From DATMQA01 sp035566895 (GTDB lineage: Bacteria > Verrucomicrobiota > Verrucomicrobiia > Limisphaerales > UBA8199), in NCBI GenBank assembly GCA_035566895.1, contig DATMQA010000072.1:1-56484 (forward strand): a stretch of DNA of 56,484 nt. The letters are read 5' to 3'. Numbering within the stretch: position 1 is the stretch's first letter; each line of letters starts with the position of its first letter. The notes beneath the pieces are model-generated. The model ran no database searches. It was given only the letters and a program-made list of their open reading frames with translations, and was not told the origin of the DNA. The position numbers were made by a program, and so were the translations under genes. Shown in pieces: positions 24,324 through 33,900 of this stretch.

Positions 24324-25049
24324 TTAGCGTGTGCAGGTGGTGGTGCACTTCCATTTGTTGCACGAATTTGAGATGAGTTCCGTGACCCGGTCCTGAGCGT
24401 CCGGCGGCATGGTGATAGCTGGCGTGGCACCGTTTGCCAGTTGGTGTAATATGTTCCGGAGGAAGGTTCTGCAGTGCGTGTCTGAGGCTGCTCCGCATGG
24501 ACAGTCTGGTTTCGCCTGTGGTGGGGGTAGGGCAGACTCGATAGCTTGGAGAGCCGCGTCAGCACAGTCAGCACCCAAGGACCACTGGGAGTCATAGTTG
24601 TTGGCGAGCCACTGGCTCACTTTTTGCTCGTCGAGGCAATCGAAGCATGTGTAGGTGAAGGTCGAACCGGGGAAACCGATTTGGGGATCTTGACTGAAGT
24701 CCATCTCCGGTGTTCGCCACCTCCCATCATGTACGTTGTCGCCGTCTCTAGAGTGGCTGATGTAGGCACTATTGTCGCAGCTCAGCACTGAATGACCATA
24801 CTTGGAGCCTTCTCCAGGGCTGATAGTGATAAGGCAGCATTTTTTGCCGACGGGATCCACGGCGTGCTCCGGTTGGTTACGAACAAACAAATAGAGATTC
24901 TTAGTGTCTCGCTCTGCTATTGGATCTCTGTTCAGCCACCTCCCGGTGCTCGGGTTGTAAAAGCATTGGCCGGTAAACGGCGCCAGCAGAAGAAACGCGG
25001 TAGCAACGGTAGCGACTGTTTGCGCGATTGTTTGTGTGGGTGTTTTCAT
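24324..25049 (-). CDS. Signal-peptide-bearing orphan RHS tip with Cys-rich C-terminal domain
   Basis: A 241-residue protein. A signal peptide (TVATAFLLLAPFTGQC) is joined directly to the last segment of an RHS core: FYNPSTGRWLNRDPI, then NLYLFVRNQPEHAVDPVG. The whole beta-cage is missing. The roughly 170-residue C-terminal domain has SKYGHSVLSC early and LGADCADAALQAIESAL later. A His-first, Cys-second order is seen in permuted papain-like (NlpC/P60-like) peptidases, so a peptidase toxin is possible, with low confidence. The tail is Cys-rich (DCPCG, CNKWKCTTTC), consistent with secretion and disulphides. It follows the transglutaminase-like gene by 4 bp and precedes a lipoprotein gene. Confidence 0.72.
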   Translation of the reverse strand: MKTPTQTIAQTVATVATAFLLLAPFTGQCFYNPSTGRWLNRDPIAERDTKNLYLFVRNQPEHAVDPVGKKCCLITISPGEGSKYGHSVLSCDNSAYISHSRDGDNVHDGRWRTPEMDFSQDPQIGFPGSTFTYTCFDCLDEQKVSQWLANNYDSQWSLGADCADAALQAIESALPPPQAKPDCPCGAASDTHCRTFLRNILHQLANGATPAITMPPDAQDRVTELISNSCNKWKCTTTCTR

Positions 25050-25053
25050 ACGG

Positions 25054-26022
25054 TTAGGGGCTGTTTGCTAATGAATCTCGCTGGGTCGGGGATCGGAATT
25101 TGCGCTCGAGGTTTGCCTGCATGTCGCGGTAGGCTTGGCATCCGGGTGCCAGACGGGCGGCGGCGGAAAAAGCGTCAGCGGCTTCGGAAATCTTGCCGGA
25201 TTCGCGCAGACACATTCCGCGAATCGAGAGGAACACGGCCAGTTCCTCTGGGGGTGTGAGGGATTTCAGGTAACCCTGGGCCGCTTCTTCGGCGGGCGTA
25301 ATGTCGAATGGCCAATGACGGTAGTACTCGTCCGAAAACCGGTTCAGGCCGTGGCTAGTTGACTCGATGTTGAATCGCTCGCCGGCGCCTGCCCAGCGGA
25401 CGAACAGATGGGCTTTGGTTGTGACCAGTTTGAGCGGGTATCCCAATTCCCGACCCACGGCGACATAAAGCACAGGCATCGAACTGCACGTGCCCTGCCG
25501 GTTTGGCCCCAGCAACCCGTGAAGAAATACGTCCTCCGGGTGAGCGAAGAATCCGTCTGCAGCGCTCGTTTTTGCCGGATCGCTCTTGCATGCCTCGTCA
25601 TAGTGGATGCCGAAATCCTCGGCCAGCACAACGCTCAACATAAGCATTTGGAAGAAGCCTTCCGAATTCTCGAACTCGGCGGGATTTCGCTGGAAGCGGT
25701 ACCAATGACGGTCGGTTTCGGATTTAACGCGCTCTGCCATCCGATCGAGAGTCCCGAGCAGTGCACTCAATTGCAGGTTATCGGCACCGGAGAGGCCCTG
25801 AGCACAGAGGAGATTAACTTCGGCAATCTTACCGGCAATTAAATCTTGCCGGCCTATGTTCAAGAGGCCTAGCAAGTCTGCAAACTTCGCGCCGGGTGCG
25901 TGCTGCTGGACGTTACCGCATTGGAGTTGACGCCGGCCGAGCATTGCAGCTGCTGCAATAACCAGCACGGCGGCACTTAGGGAAAGCAAAGGTCGTTTCA
26001 GTGTACTCCTAGGCACTTTCAT
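25054..26022 (-). CDS. Transglutaminase-like protein with TPR-like C-terminus
   Basis: A 322-residue protein with an N-terminal membrane anchor or signal (LLSLSAAVLVIAAAAMLG). The central domain resembles the SirB1/transglutaminase-like fold: nucleophile Cys in NRQGTCSSMPVLYVAVGREL, His in TTKAHLFVRWAG, and an acidic residue in FNIESTSHG. The spacing fits a Cys-His-Asp/Glu triad. The C-terminus (FLSIRGMCLRESGKISEAADAF) looks like one or two TPR helices. It heads a three-gene run with the RHS tip and the lipoprotein, with a 4-bp gap to the tip. It could process or crosslink the secreted tip, or have an unrelated role. Only the fold is reasonably clear. Confidence 0.7.
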   Translation of the reverse strand: MKVPRSTLKRPLLSLSAAVLVIAAAAMLGRRQLQCGNVQQHAPGAKFADLLGLLNIGRQDLIAGKIAEVNLLCAQGLSGADNLQLSALLGTLDRMAERVKSETDRHWYRFQRNPAEFENSEGFFQMLMLSVVLAEDFGIHYDEACKSDPAKTSAADGFFAHPEDVFLHGLLGPNRQGTCSSMPVLYVAVGRELGYPLKLVTTKAHLFVRWAGAGERFNIESTSHGLNRFSDEYYRHWPFDITPAEEAAQGYLKSLTPPEELAVFLSIRGMCLRESGKISEAADAFSAAARLAPGCQAYRDMQANLERKFRSPTQRDSLANSP

Positions 26023-26110
26023 TTGGCACCTACAAGCTCGTTGGACGGCGGTAAGAGGCGCCCCTGGATGTGGTTTTAGGCATATGTAATTGGGTCGCTC
26101 TTCTTGCGGG

Positions 26111-26695
26111 TCAGGGTTGAGTTGCTTTCCGGAGATCCTGCAACCGCTGTTCCACTATGTTTCGCACGGAAAGCTGGGGTTGCACATGTCCTGGTGTGTA
26201 GAATCTGTCTGTTAACCTGTTTCCTCCAAAGAACTGCGTTTTGATTGTTGGCGCGCGATCGACTTTGCTTAAGGCCTGTGCAGTTGCAGATTGGCTTTTG
26301 TTGGTAACCAAGATATCGGCCACAAGACACGATGCGTAAAACCTAACGTTCGGAGCCTCGCATCCGCTGACCGCAAGGCGCACAGCTTCATCCAGGGTGC
26401 TAACCTCGGCGCCGAATCGACTCTCATACGCACGTTCTGCCACTTGCGAGCTTTCGGAGTTCAACAACGTCAATACGTAGTCAAGCTTAGTTGTTGAGGC
26501 AGAGTGTATAACCCAGAAAATGAGTGGCACTGGCGCTAAATACGTGGCGAGAGCGCGCCAGTAGGCAAAACGGGGGCGAAGGCGCTTTCCAACCGCGGCT
26601 AACCCCAAAATGGCGGCGGAAGCGATGAATGAACAGAAGAAACTCGGCAACCAGCGGATACCAAGCATCAGCAAATCGTCGAGTCCGAATTCCAT
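26111..26695 (-). CDS. Small membrane protein between RHS-tip cassettes
   Basis: A 194-residue protein with two N-terminal membrane segments (PSFFCSFIASAAILGLA and YLAPVPLIFWVIHSA), followed by a helical soluble part with SQVAERAYESRFGAEVS and an Arg/Gln-rich C-terminus. I recognise no family. It lies 42 bp after the second RHS-tip gene (26738-27370) and has the size and location of an immunity protein for that cassette. That role is inferred from position only. No Shine-Dalgarno sequence stands out. Confidence 0.6.
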   Translation of the reverse strand: MEFGLDDLLMLGIRWLPSFFCSFIASAAILGLAAVGKRLRPRFAYWRALATYLAPVPLIFWVIHSASTTKLDYVLTLLNSESSQVAERAYESRFGAEVSTLDEAVRLAVSGCEAPNVRFYASCLVADILVTNKSQSATAQALSKVDRAPTIKTQFFGGNRLTDRFYTPGHVQPQLSVRNIVEQRLQDLRKATQP

Positions 26696-26737
26696 ATTAC
26701 AGCTTGCAAAGAAGGTTGCGGGCTTGGGGAAGGATAG

Positions 26738-27370
26738 TCATTTAAGGCAGTCGCAATGCTTACAGTGATAATTGATAACAGTGCCTGCGACGTATGCGCC
26801 GACGATGGCTGTTTGCTTCAGGTGCGGGAAGCCATCAGCACTGTGAAACTCAACCCACAGCGCATCCAGGTAAATTTGGTTCGAAAGCCTCGTACGCATG
26901 TAAGCGTCCACCTCAACAGGCGTGCCATTGCAATTCGGCGTTTGCGGGTCGCCTTTCAACCCTCCCAGATCGCTGGCACCGGAAAACCCACCAAAAGCAT
27001 CGGATAACATATCATTATCGAGGCCTAGCGCATATAGTCCGGAGAGTGCTCCACTATAATCAACCGATACAACTGCTAGCTTTGTTTTTGGCGGACACGT
27101 GATCATGAATGAGAGATAATTATTGTGCTCTACTAAGCTGGTATGGGGAGTGCCGCCTGTGGCAGTTAGGAGTCCTCTCGAATCGAAGCGTGAGAGGGGG
27201 TTGTTGCACACGAAGGCATAGAGGTTGTTGCCCCCTCGCTCGTGTATTGGGTCGCGACTAAGCCATCTTCCCGTGGCCGGGTTGTAGAACGCGCGGGCAG
27301 CCACCGGCCAAAGCAGAAGGAGCAAGCTTAAAATGGTGCTCAGACGGATTCTGTTCGTAAAAGTTTTCAT
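26738..27370 (-). CDS. Second signal-peptide-bearing orphan RHS tip
   Basis: A 210-residue protein with the same build as the gene at 24324-25049: signal peptide (LSTILSLLLLLWPVAARA) joined to FYNPATGRWLSRDPI and NLYAFVCNNPLSRFDSRGL, then an unrelated C-terminal domain of about 140 residues. That domain has no motif I recognise and ends with the Cys/His cluster YHCKHCDCLK, which could bind metal or form disulphides. Its ATG overlaps the stop of the RHS core fragment at 27367-27675 (ATGA at 27367-27370). The tip sequence before the variable domain is well conserved between the two proteins, which is typical of RHS cassette exchange. Confidence 0.72.
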   Translation of the reverse strand: MKTFTNRIRLSTILSLLLLLWPVAARAFYNPATGRWLSRDPIHERGGNNLYAFVCNNPLSRFDSRGLLTATGGTPHTSLVEHNNYLSFMITCPPKTKLAVVSVDYSGALSGLYALGLDNDMLSDAFGGFSGASDLGGLKGDPQTPNCNGTPVEVDAYMRTRLSNQIYLDALWVEFHSADGFPHLKQTAIVGAYVAGTVINYHCKHCDCLK

Positions 27371-27675
27371 CGCTCAAGGTTGTTTGCGCCGTATGAGGCG
27401 GAGCGGAGATTCCAGCCATTCTGGTCGCCGCCGGCTTTGGTTTGCGTGCGATTCCCGATGTCGTCAAAAGAGTATTCGAACTGCTGGCCGGCGACTGGAG
27501 TCCAGTCGGCCCAGTAACGTTTGCCGGAGCGGACCTGACCGAGCGGAACATATTCGTAGATCCAGCGGGAGCCGTCGCCGAGCGTGCATTGGACGCGTTG
27601 GTTAGCAATCCTAGGCGACATATGTTTTCTATGGCCGGTCGCCTCAGACTTCCTCGATTCATTGGTTGGGTTCAC
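27367..27675 (-). pseudogene. RHS core fragment (duplicate of an internal segment of the large RHS gene)
   Basis: About 100 codons. From about residue 28 on (GSRWIYEYVPLGQVRSGKRY, WTPVAGQQFEYSFDDIGNRT, GGDQNGWNLRSASY) it is a close copy of an internal stretch of the 1981-residue RHS protein, encoded near 29400-29640 and roughly 85% identical at the nucleotide level by eye. The upstream residues do not match RHS. It looks like a displaced core remnant used or left behind by recombination. It might still be translated, because it overlaps the following tip gene by 4 bp. Confidence 0.7.
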
Positions 27676-27967
27676 TTTTGCATTTGGTTGACCTATGGCG
27701 TGGCAGAATTCTTATCACTCCGTAAGCCACGACAACTGACAAAAGAACTGCAACGGCAATCCGCTTGACAAGGCGCTCTGCATCAATGCGATAGGCAAAT
27801 TCGCCGATCGGCGAAGGCGGGGATCCTATCCAGTGAACGCTAATGCGAGGGTAACTGTTGCCGCTTATTATCGTGTGCCAAGGTGGAAAAACAATAAGCA
27901 CCGCAATTGTTAGGATAGCGGTCAGAATTGAGGCATACGCTAATGGGTGTCTATGCATAGCGATCAA
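27659..27967 (-). CDS. Small two-helix membrane protein after the RHS gene (candidate immunity)
   Basis: A 102-residue protein with two hydrophobic segments (LTAILTIAVLIVFPPW and RIAVAVLLSVVVAYGVI) and a Lys/Arg-rich C-terminus. The first possible start is TTG 27967, directly next to the RHS stop (27968-27970); ATG 27958 is a better-looking alternative. It immediately follows the large RHS gene, as immunity genes normally do. It overlaps the first bases of the RHS fragment by 17 bp. I know no family. The function is assigned by position only. Confidence 0.6.
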   Translation of the reverse strand: MIAMHRHPLAYASILTAILTIAVLIVFPPWHTIISGNSYPRISVHWIGSPPSPIGEFAYRIDAERLVKRIAVAVLLSVVVAYGVIRILPRHRSTKCKSEPNQ

Positions 27968-30900
27968 TCAGTTAGAAATCTCATAGCCGCTGGTAGTGGA
28001 ATGATAGTAGATAAACACTCCCCAAGACAAATGAGCAACCTCTGGACTACCTGGCTTAGATACATCAAGGACAAACGTGTAGAAATCCACGTTGAAGTAG
28101 ACTGGGAAGTCAGATTTAGCAGCACCGATGATGCCTGGTTCATCTTCGAAGTTGGCTGTCAATCCGCTCCAGCTACCCACCTCCCACCAGGTGGAACCGT
28201 CCCACCAGTCACCGCCATCCGGAACCCAGTTTTTCGAGGCCCAGGATCCAGCGTTTGAGTGGGCCTCACCTTTTCTGTTTTGCCTAATTCGACACAAACT
28301 CGTGTCCGAGCCTGGCTTGAGAACGAGTTGGAAACGTATTTTCAACTGCTTGCTGTAACCAAGGATTGCCCAAGTGGTTGGCAAGTTACCGGTCCATTTC
28401 CTGGATGTTATTGAAAAGGACTGGACGTCACAGTGAGGGGCTCCTCCCCCCCCGCCACAGAGTCCCAGCGTGTCAATTCTATTGATGGGGTCCCCAGAAA
28501 AGGGTGAATATAAGTTGATCCCGCCAGCCTCCTGAACCGGGTCCCTTCCCTCGAACCGGCCGGGACTGGCGTTGTAAAAACGATAACCGTAGTAGGAGAA
28601 GCCACTCTCGTCCTCATAGTATTTCGTTGAGAAGCGAGCGGCATTAGCTTTGGCCATTGGGCCCGTGCTTCGAACCGCTTCCCCGAACGGTCCATATTCG
28701 TAGTTCGCCGAAGCAGTCCCGTCGGCGGCGTTTACCAAAGCGGAAACGTCCCCATTCCCATCATACGAAACGAAATGAGTGGACGGCTGCGAGTTGATGG
28801 TGGATTGATCCGCAACGATCAGCAGTCCGCCGACGCCTCCGGCACCCTGAAGCGACCCGGAAAGGTCGTTGCCCCAGACGTAGGATCGCAGAAGAGCCGA
28901 TGAGTTGTCGGTTTCGGCAACCAGGTTCCAGCCGTCGTAGAGGAAGTGTGTGCGTGGTCCTGTGGTAAAGCCGCCAGACCCATCGCTGACGGCAACGTTC
29001 TTCTTGATACGGCGGCCCTGGTAATCGTATTCAAACGTAAGCTGGTATTGCGCGGCGTATGGGACCGAACCGAGAGGCGCCATAAAAACCAAGCGGTTTT
29101 CTGCGTCCCACGTATTGGTCCAGCGGCCATCGCTGGTGAGATTGCCATCAGCATCATAAGTGAACGTCTCCGTCGTTTTGGGCATGAAGACATTGCCGCT
29201 GACGTTGGTGGCACCCTCGGTAACGGTGACTTGGGGATAAATCGGAGCGCTCGTGTTATTGCTGGAGACCTGGCTCCAGAAGTATTCGCCGTAGCGGTAA
29301 GCGGTTTGGCTGTTAACGGTGATAGCGTTGGTGGCGAAGCCGACGCCGAGGACGTCCACCGTGCCGGGAAAATCGCGGTTTGTGTATTGGTTCAGATTAT
29401 TTGCGCTGTAGGAAGCGGAGCGGAGGTTCCAGCCGTTCCCGTCGCCCCCGGCTTTAGTCGAGGTGCGGTTGCCGATGTCGTCAAAGGCGTATTCGAACTG
29501 CTGGCCGGCGACGGGGGTCCAGTCGGCCCAATAACGCTTGGCGGAGCGGACCTGACCGAGGGGATCATATTCGTAGATCCAGCGGGAGCCGTCGGCGAGG
29601 ATGGTTTGGATACGTTGGTTTGCGTTGTTGTAGAGGTACGCGTAGGAGATGGGAGATGGAAGTTGGGAGCTGGAGGAAGAAATGGAGGTCAGGCGGTTCA
29701 GGAAATCATATTGTTTGCTGGTGGTCATACGAAGCGTGCCACTATTGGTGAATAGAATCTGGCCCACGAGCGACGAGTTGGCAACGTACGAATAAGTGGC
29801 GGAATTGGTGCTGGCGGTGACGGTTTTCAGCCGTGAAGCGGCATCGTAAGAATAAACTGTGGCTACAAGCTGAGTTGAACCGTTAAAACCGGCAAAGTGT
29901 GTGCGGCGAAGGAACTGGTCATAAGTGTTGGAAATGGAGAGGCCACCGAGGGTGCCGCCGAGCCAGGACTCGCTGAGGAGGCTGCCGGCGTCGTTGTGGG
30001 TCATGAGGCAGACCGAGGAGCCGTTGGTGAAAGCGCTCTGACGTCCACGGCGGTCGTAAACGTATGAGAGGGCCGGGGTGCTGTCGGAGTAGGTGGTGGC
30101 CGCGAGTTGGCCGGCGCGGTTATAGGTGTAAACGGTATTGGTGCCGCGAGCCCAGATGCGGAGGCCCAGACGGCCGGCGGGGGTGTTGGTGTAAGTTGGG
30201 CCAGGGGTGCCGCCGTCATAGGTTTTGCTGATAAGCCAGCCTCGGTTGGTGTCGTAATTCCAGGTGGTGACACGCGTGCCGGCCCCAGCGACAAAGCTGC
30301 TCCAATTGGTCATGGTTTTCATCCGGCCTTGAGCATCGTAGCTGTAAGCGACGGGGTAGGTGCGGGAGCCATAGGTTCGCTTGAGCTGACCCGTTAAATA
30401 AAACTCGTTCGTGATGCCCGTGCCGTCCGGGTCGACAATGTTAGTAGTGCGGAGGGACTGGTCATAAAAGGTGAGAGTGGTTTGCGGGGAGCCGCCTATG
30501 CTGCCGGGGTTTGGCGTAGTGACGGAGCCGGTCTGGTCGGCGCCGTTGAAACTGTAGCTGGTCGTGCCATTGCGGGCATCGGTGACTGAACTTCGGCGGT
30601 CGTAGGCGTCGTAGCCGTTCGTGCTGGAGGCAAGAACCGAAGGTTGGGAATCCAGAGCTGTCGAGGAGATCGGAAGGCCGTAGTGGTAGCTACTGACGGT
30701 GCTGGAACCGTCCGGAGCGGTATTTGTTGCGTAACGGTTGCCGTTGTTGGTGAAGAGGGTACGGCCCTGGCTGGTAAGGGGCGTGTTCGCATCAGCGTAG
30801 GAGGTCTGCCAGGAACGGAACCCGTCGGCGGAAGATTCGCTGACGGAAACGAGATTCGAATAAGCTGAGCTGTTTGTGCTCCAGACGTAAGTGGAGGTGC

Positions 30901-33900
30901 GCAGGACGGTGGTTCCGTAAGCTGAATTCGTGTAAACGTCGTTTACGGTTCGCGTGATTCGGTCGGTGCCCGATTGCAGCGTGCCGAGAGATGAAAGCAG
31001 TGTGCCGTAATCGGCGATGGCAAGTGCGGTGTCGCTGATGGCGTTAATGGCGTATTCCTGTTCGCCCTTGGCATTGTAAGTGTAAAGCGTGGTGACACCG
31101 TCGGGATCGACCTGCATCCAAAGCTGGCCCAGGCCGTTGTAAAGGGATTGGCTATACGGGTATGGAGCGCCAGCGGCTGCGTACACAGTCTTGTAGGCGC
31201 GCCCGAGGCCGTCAGAGTAGGTTTTGACCCATTCGTTTGTGTGACCGCTTGCATCAGGCTTGATTTGCAGCGTGAACTCGCGCCATGGACCGCTGGCGCC
31301 GTCCTGCTCGGCGCCATACAAATAGGTTATGGGAGAAACCGCCGTGCCGGAAACGGATTCGAGCCGTCCGTCGGTACAGTAGGTTTCGATGCGGGTGCCG
31401 CCGTCAGGGTAGGTATTGGTGACGCAGAGGCGGCCGTTGGCAGTGACGTTGGTGTGGGTCGTAACGCCGCCGAGGGCGTTGGTTTCACGGATGGTGCGGC
31501 CGAGGACATCGTACTGGTAGTCAGCGAGGGTTATGGAGGAGCCGTTAGTGCCGATCCGACGGGTCTCGAGCACGCGGCCTGCAGAATCGAGGATATTTGT
31601 CATTTTTACCCCTGTTGCTCCGCCGCGGAGGGTGATGGCGGCAACGCGGCGTTTCAAACTGTCATAGTCAAAGACAGTGGTAACGCCATCAGGATCGACC
31701 GTACTCGAGAGGCCGCAACAGTCGAAATAGAATTGGTTGGTCAGGTTAGCCAAATCGGTCGTCTGGTAGTCGGTTTGAAGGGGGCCGGAGTAAATATTGG
31801 TTTGGCGAGACAGAACAAACGAAGCGGTCCCGCCAGTAATGTACTTGGTAGTCGTTGAGGTGATCTGTCCTACCGAGTTGAAGGTGGTCTCGACCTGAAC
31901 ACCTTCCAGGACATTGGTAGGATTGAAAGTGTCATTCGGTTGGCCGGTTTGGACAACGAGGTTGGTTACAACGCGGTTCGTGCCCTCCTGGTAGTTGTAA
32001 ATGCTGGCGGTGCCGTCTGGCAGGAGCTGCCACTTGATTTGGCCGTAGGTGGTCTGGTCTGAATCGTCGAGAAAGCGCACCGTGGTAGTCAGCAGGTTGG
32101 CGGAATCACCGAAGGATGCGCCGGGGTCGGCGCACCGCCATTCCTCGACCTCATCGATTTCCGGCACTGACCGGTAAATACGCGAGACTTCCTGATTCGT
32201 CCAAACACTGCCCGTAAACACCGGGAGGGCAACGGTTTCCTGCCGAGCTACAGAAGTTTGCAATGCCACATGGTCGTCGCCTGATACGGAGTTGTACGAG
32301 TAAGAGGTGATCTTGCAGGGATATGTGGACGGGTCCGGGATGGAACCCGCCGGCGGGTTGGTGAAGTTGGAGTAAGCGGAGTAGTTGGTGATGACGCGAT
32401 TAGCATTATCGTAAACGAAGTATTCCCACCGACCATTTGGGTAATCGATGCGCTGGACGAGATTGTTGGTGCCGTAGGTGGAGGTGGTGGCGTTGGTGAC
32501 GTTCCCGTCACCTTCAATCTGCTGTTTAAGCACTCGGCGGCCATCCACGAGATCATACACCTTCTGAACTTTTTTGAGCACCGCGCTGCCGGACTGCGTA
32601 ACTTCGAAGGCATTAGTCAGAGTCGGGTTATTAGTATCTTGCTGTTCCCAGCTCAGGGAGGTCTGGAGCGAAGCGCCATCAGTCAACTGCCAGGTAGTGA
32701 CTCCGCTGATGTTGGTTTTCAGGTAGGTAAATTGCCGGTCGGCCGCTCCGGGGCGGCTTTCGGTGGCGCGCAAGCGGTTGTTGGTGACTGCGCCGTCAGG
32801 ATTCTCAATGGTCCAGGTGACGAAGGCGGCGGCGTTGGTACCGTAAAGCCCATTAGTGCCTTTACCGGTCACATTTTGGGCATAGAACATTTGCATGAGG
32901 TATTTATATTGATTGATGACAGCGACGTTGACGAGACCGTCGGGCGCGTTCACTTGCTGGATCGCGCTGCCATTTGTGATGGTCTCGATAAATGCGGTCG
33001 CATTGCTACGGACATAGGGCACTGAGAGGAGGGCGGGGTCGGAGAGGCTGCCGGTGGCACCCTGGGTATCTAACATGACCACGCCGCCGTCCTGTGCAGC
33101 GCTAATTTGTCCTAACGGGAGTTTGACGACTGGCCTTCCCTTATTGCTGAGAGCGCCACGACCAAGGACCGGCTTGAGGGGGAGTTTGAAAGGTGCGCCA
33201 TTGTGCGACCTGTTTTGGTTTTTGGCCTGATTCATCAGGTTTTGAAGCTGCTGGAGAATGGTTTCAACAACACTGAACTGGATGGCGTTATTATCATCCG
33301 AGGTGGTGGTGGTATTTGACGTCGAGGTGTTGTCATTGGCGGTACAGCCGCAGGAAGATCCCTGGTCCGTGATATCGAAATTGACGGTCTTGGTGATAGG
33401 CGAGTTGGTCGTCCACTTCGACGTTGGTACGTCCCAGTAATAGTATTCAATGACAATCGTTACTGTTACTGTACGATTTACCGCTGTTGGGCTTCTCTCG
33501 ATGGTGGCTTTATTCGGAAAAGTCTTCGAGGGATGGAGCCAGCAATCATTGTTGGTCTGGCTGGACACCCAATTCTGGGCGCTGGTGTTCCACGTCCAGT
33601 CCTCTTGGGGTGGGAGTTTCCAGTGCTGGATGTCCGAGCCTGAGCACAGGTTTGTGCTAGTCACAACCACCTCGATCCCTGAGGTTGGACTGCAAGGAGT
33701 GAGCTGGTTGGGTGGCGTAGAGTCACCGCTGGCTTTTGTGACATTGATGGTTACCGTGGGGTTGTCCGCACGCATTGTGAATCCCGAGATGACAAGCAGG
33801 AACAAGATTAGAGAATATGAGGTGAGGCTTCTGTGCGTGTGCGGGAGTATATCTCCTGGGGCTTTAGGGTCAGTGGCTCCTTGCGTTCTTGTTGGACTCA

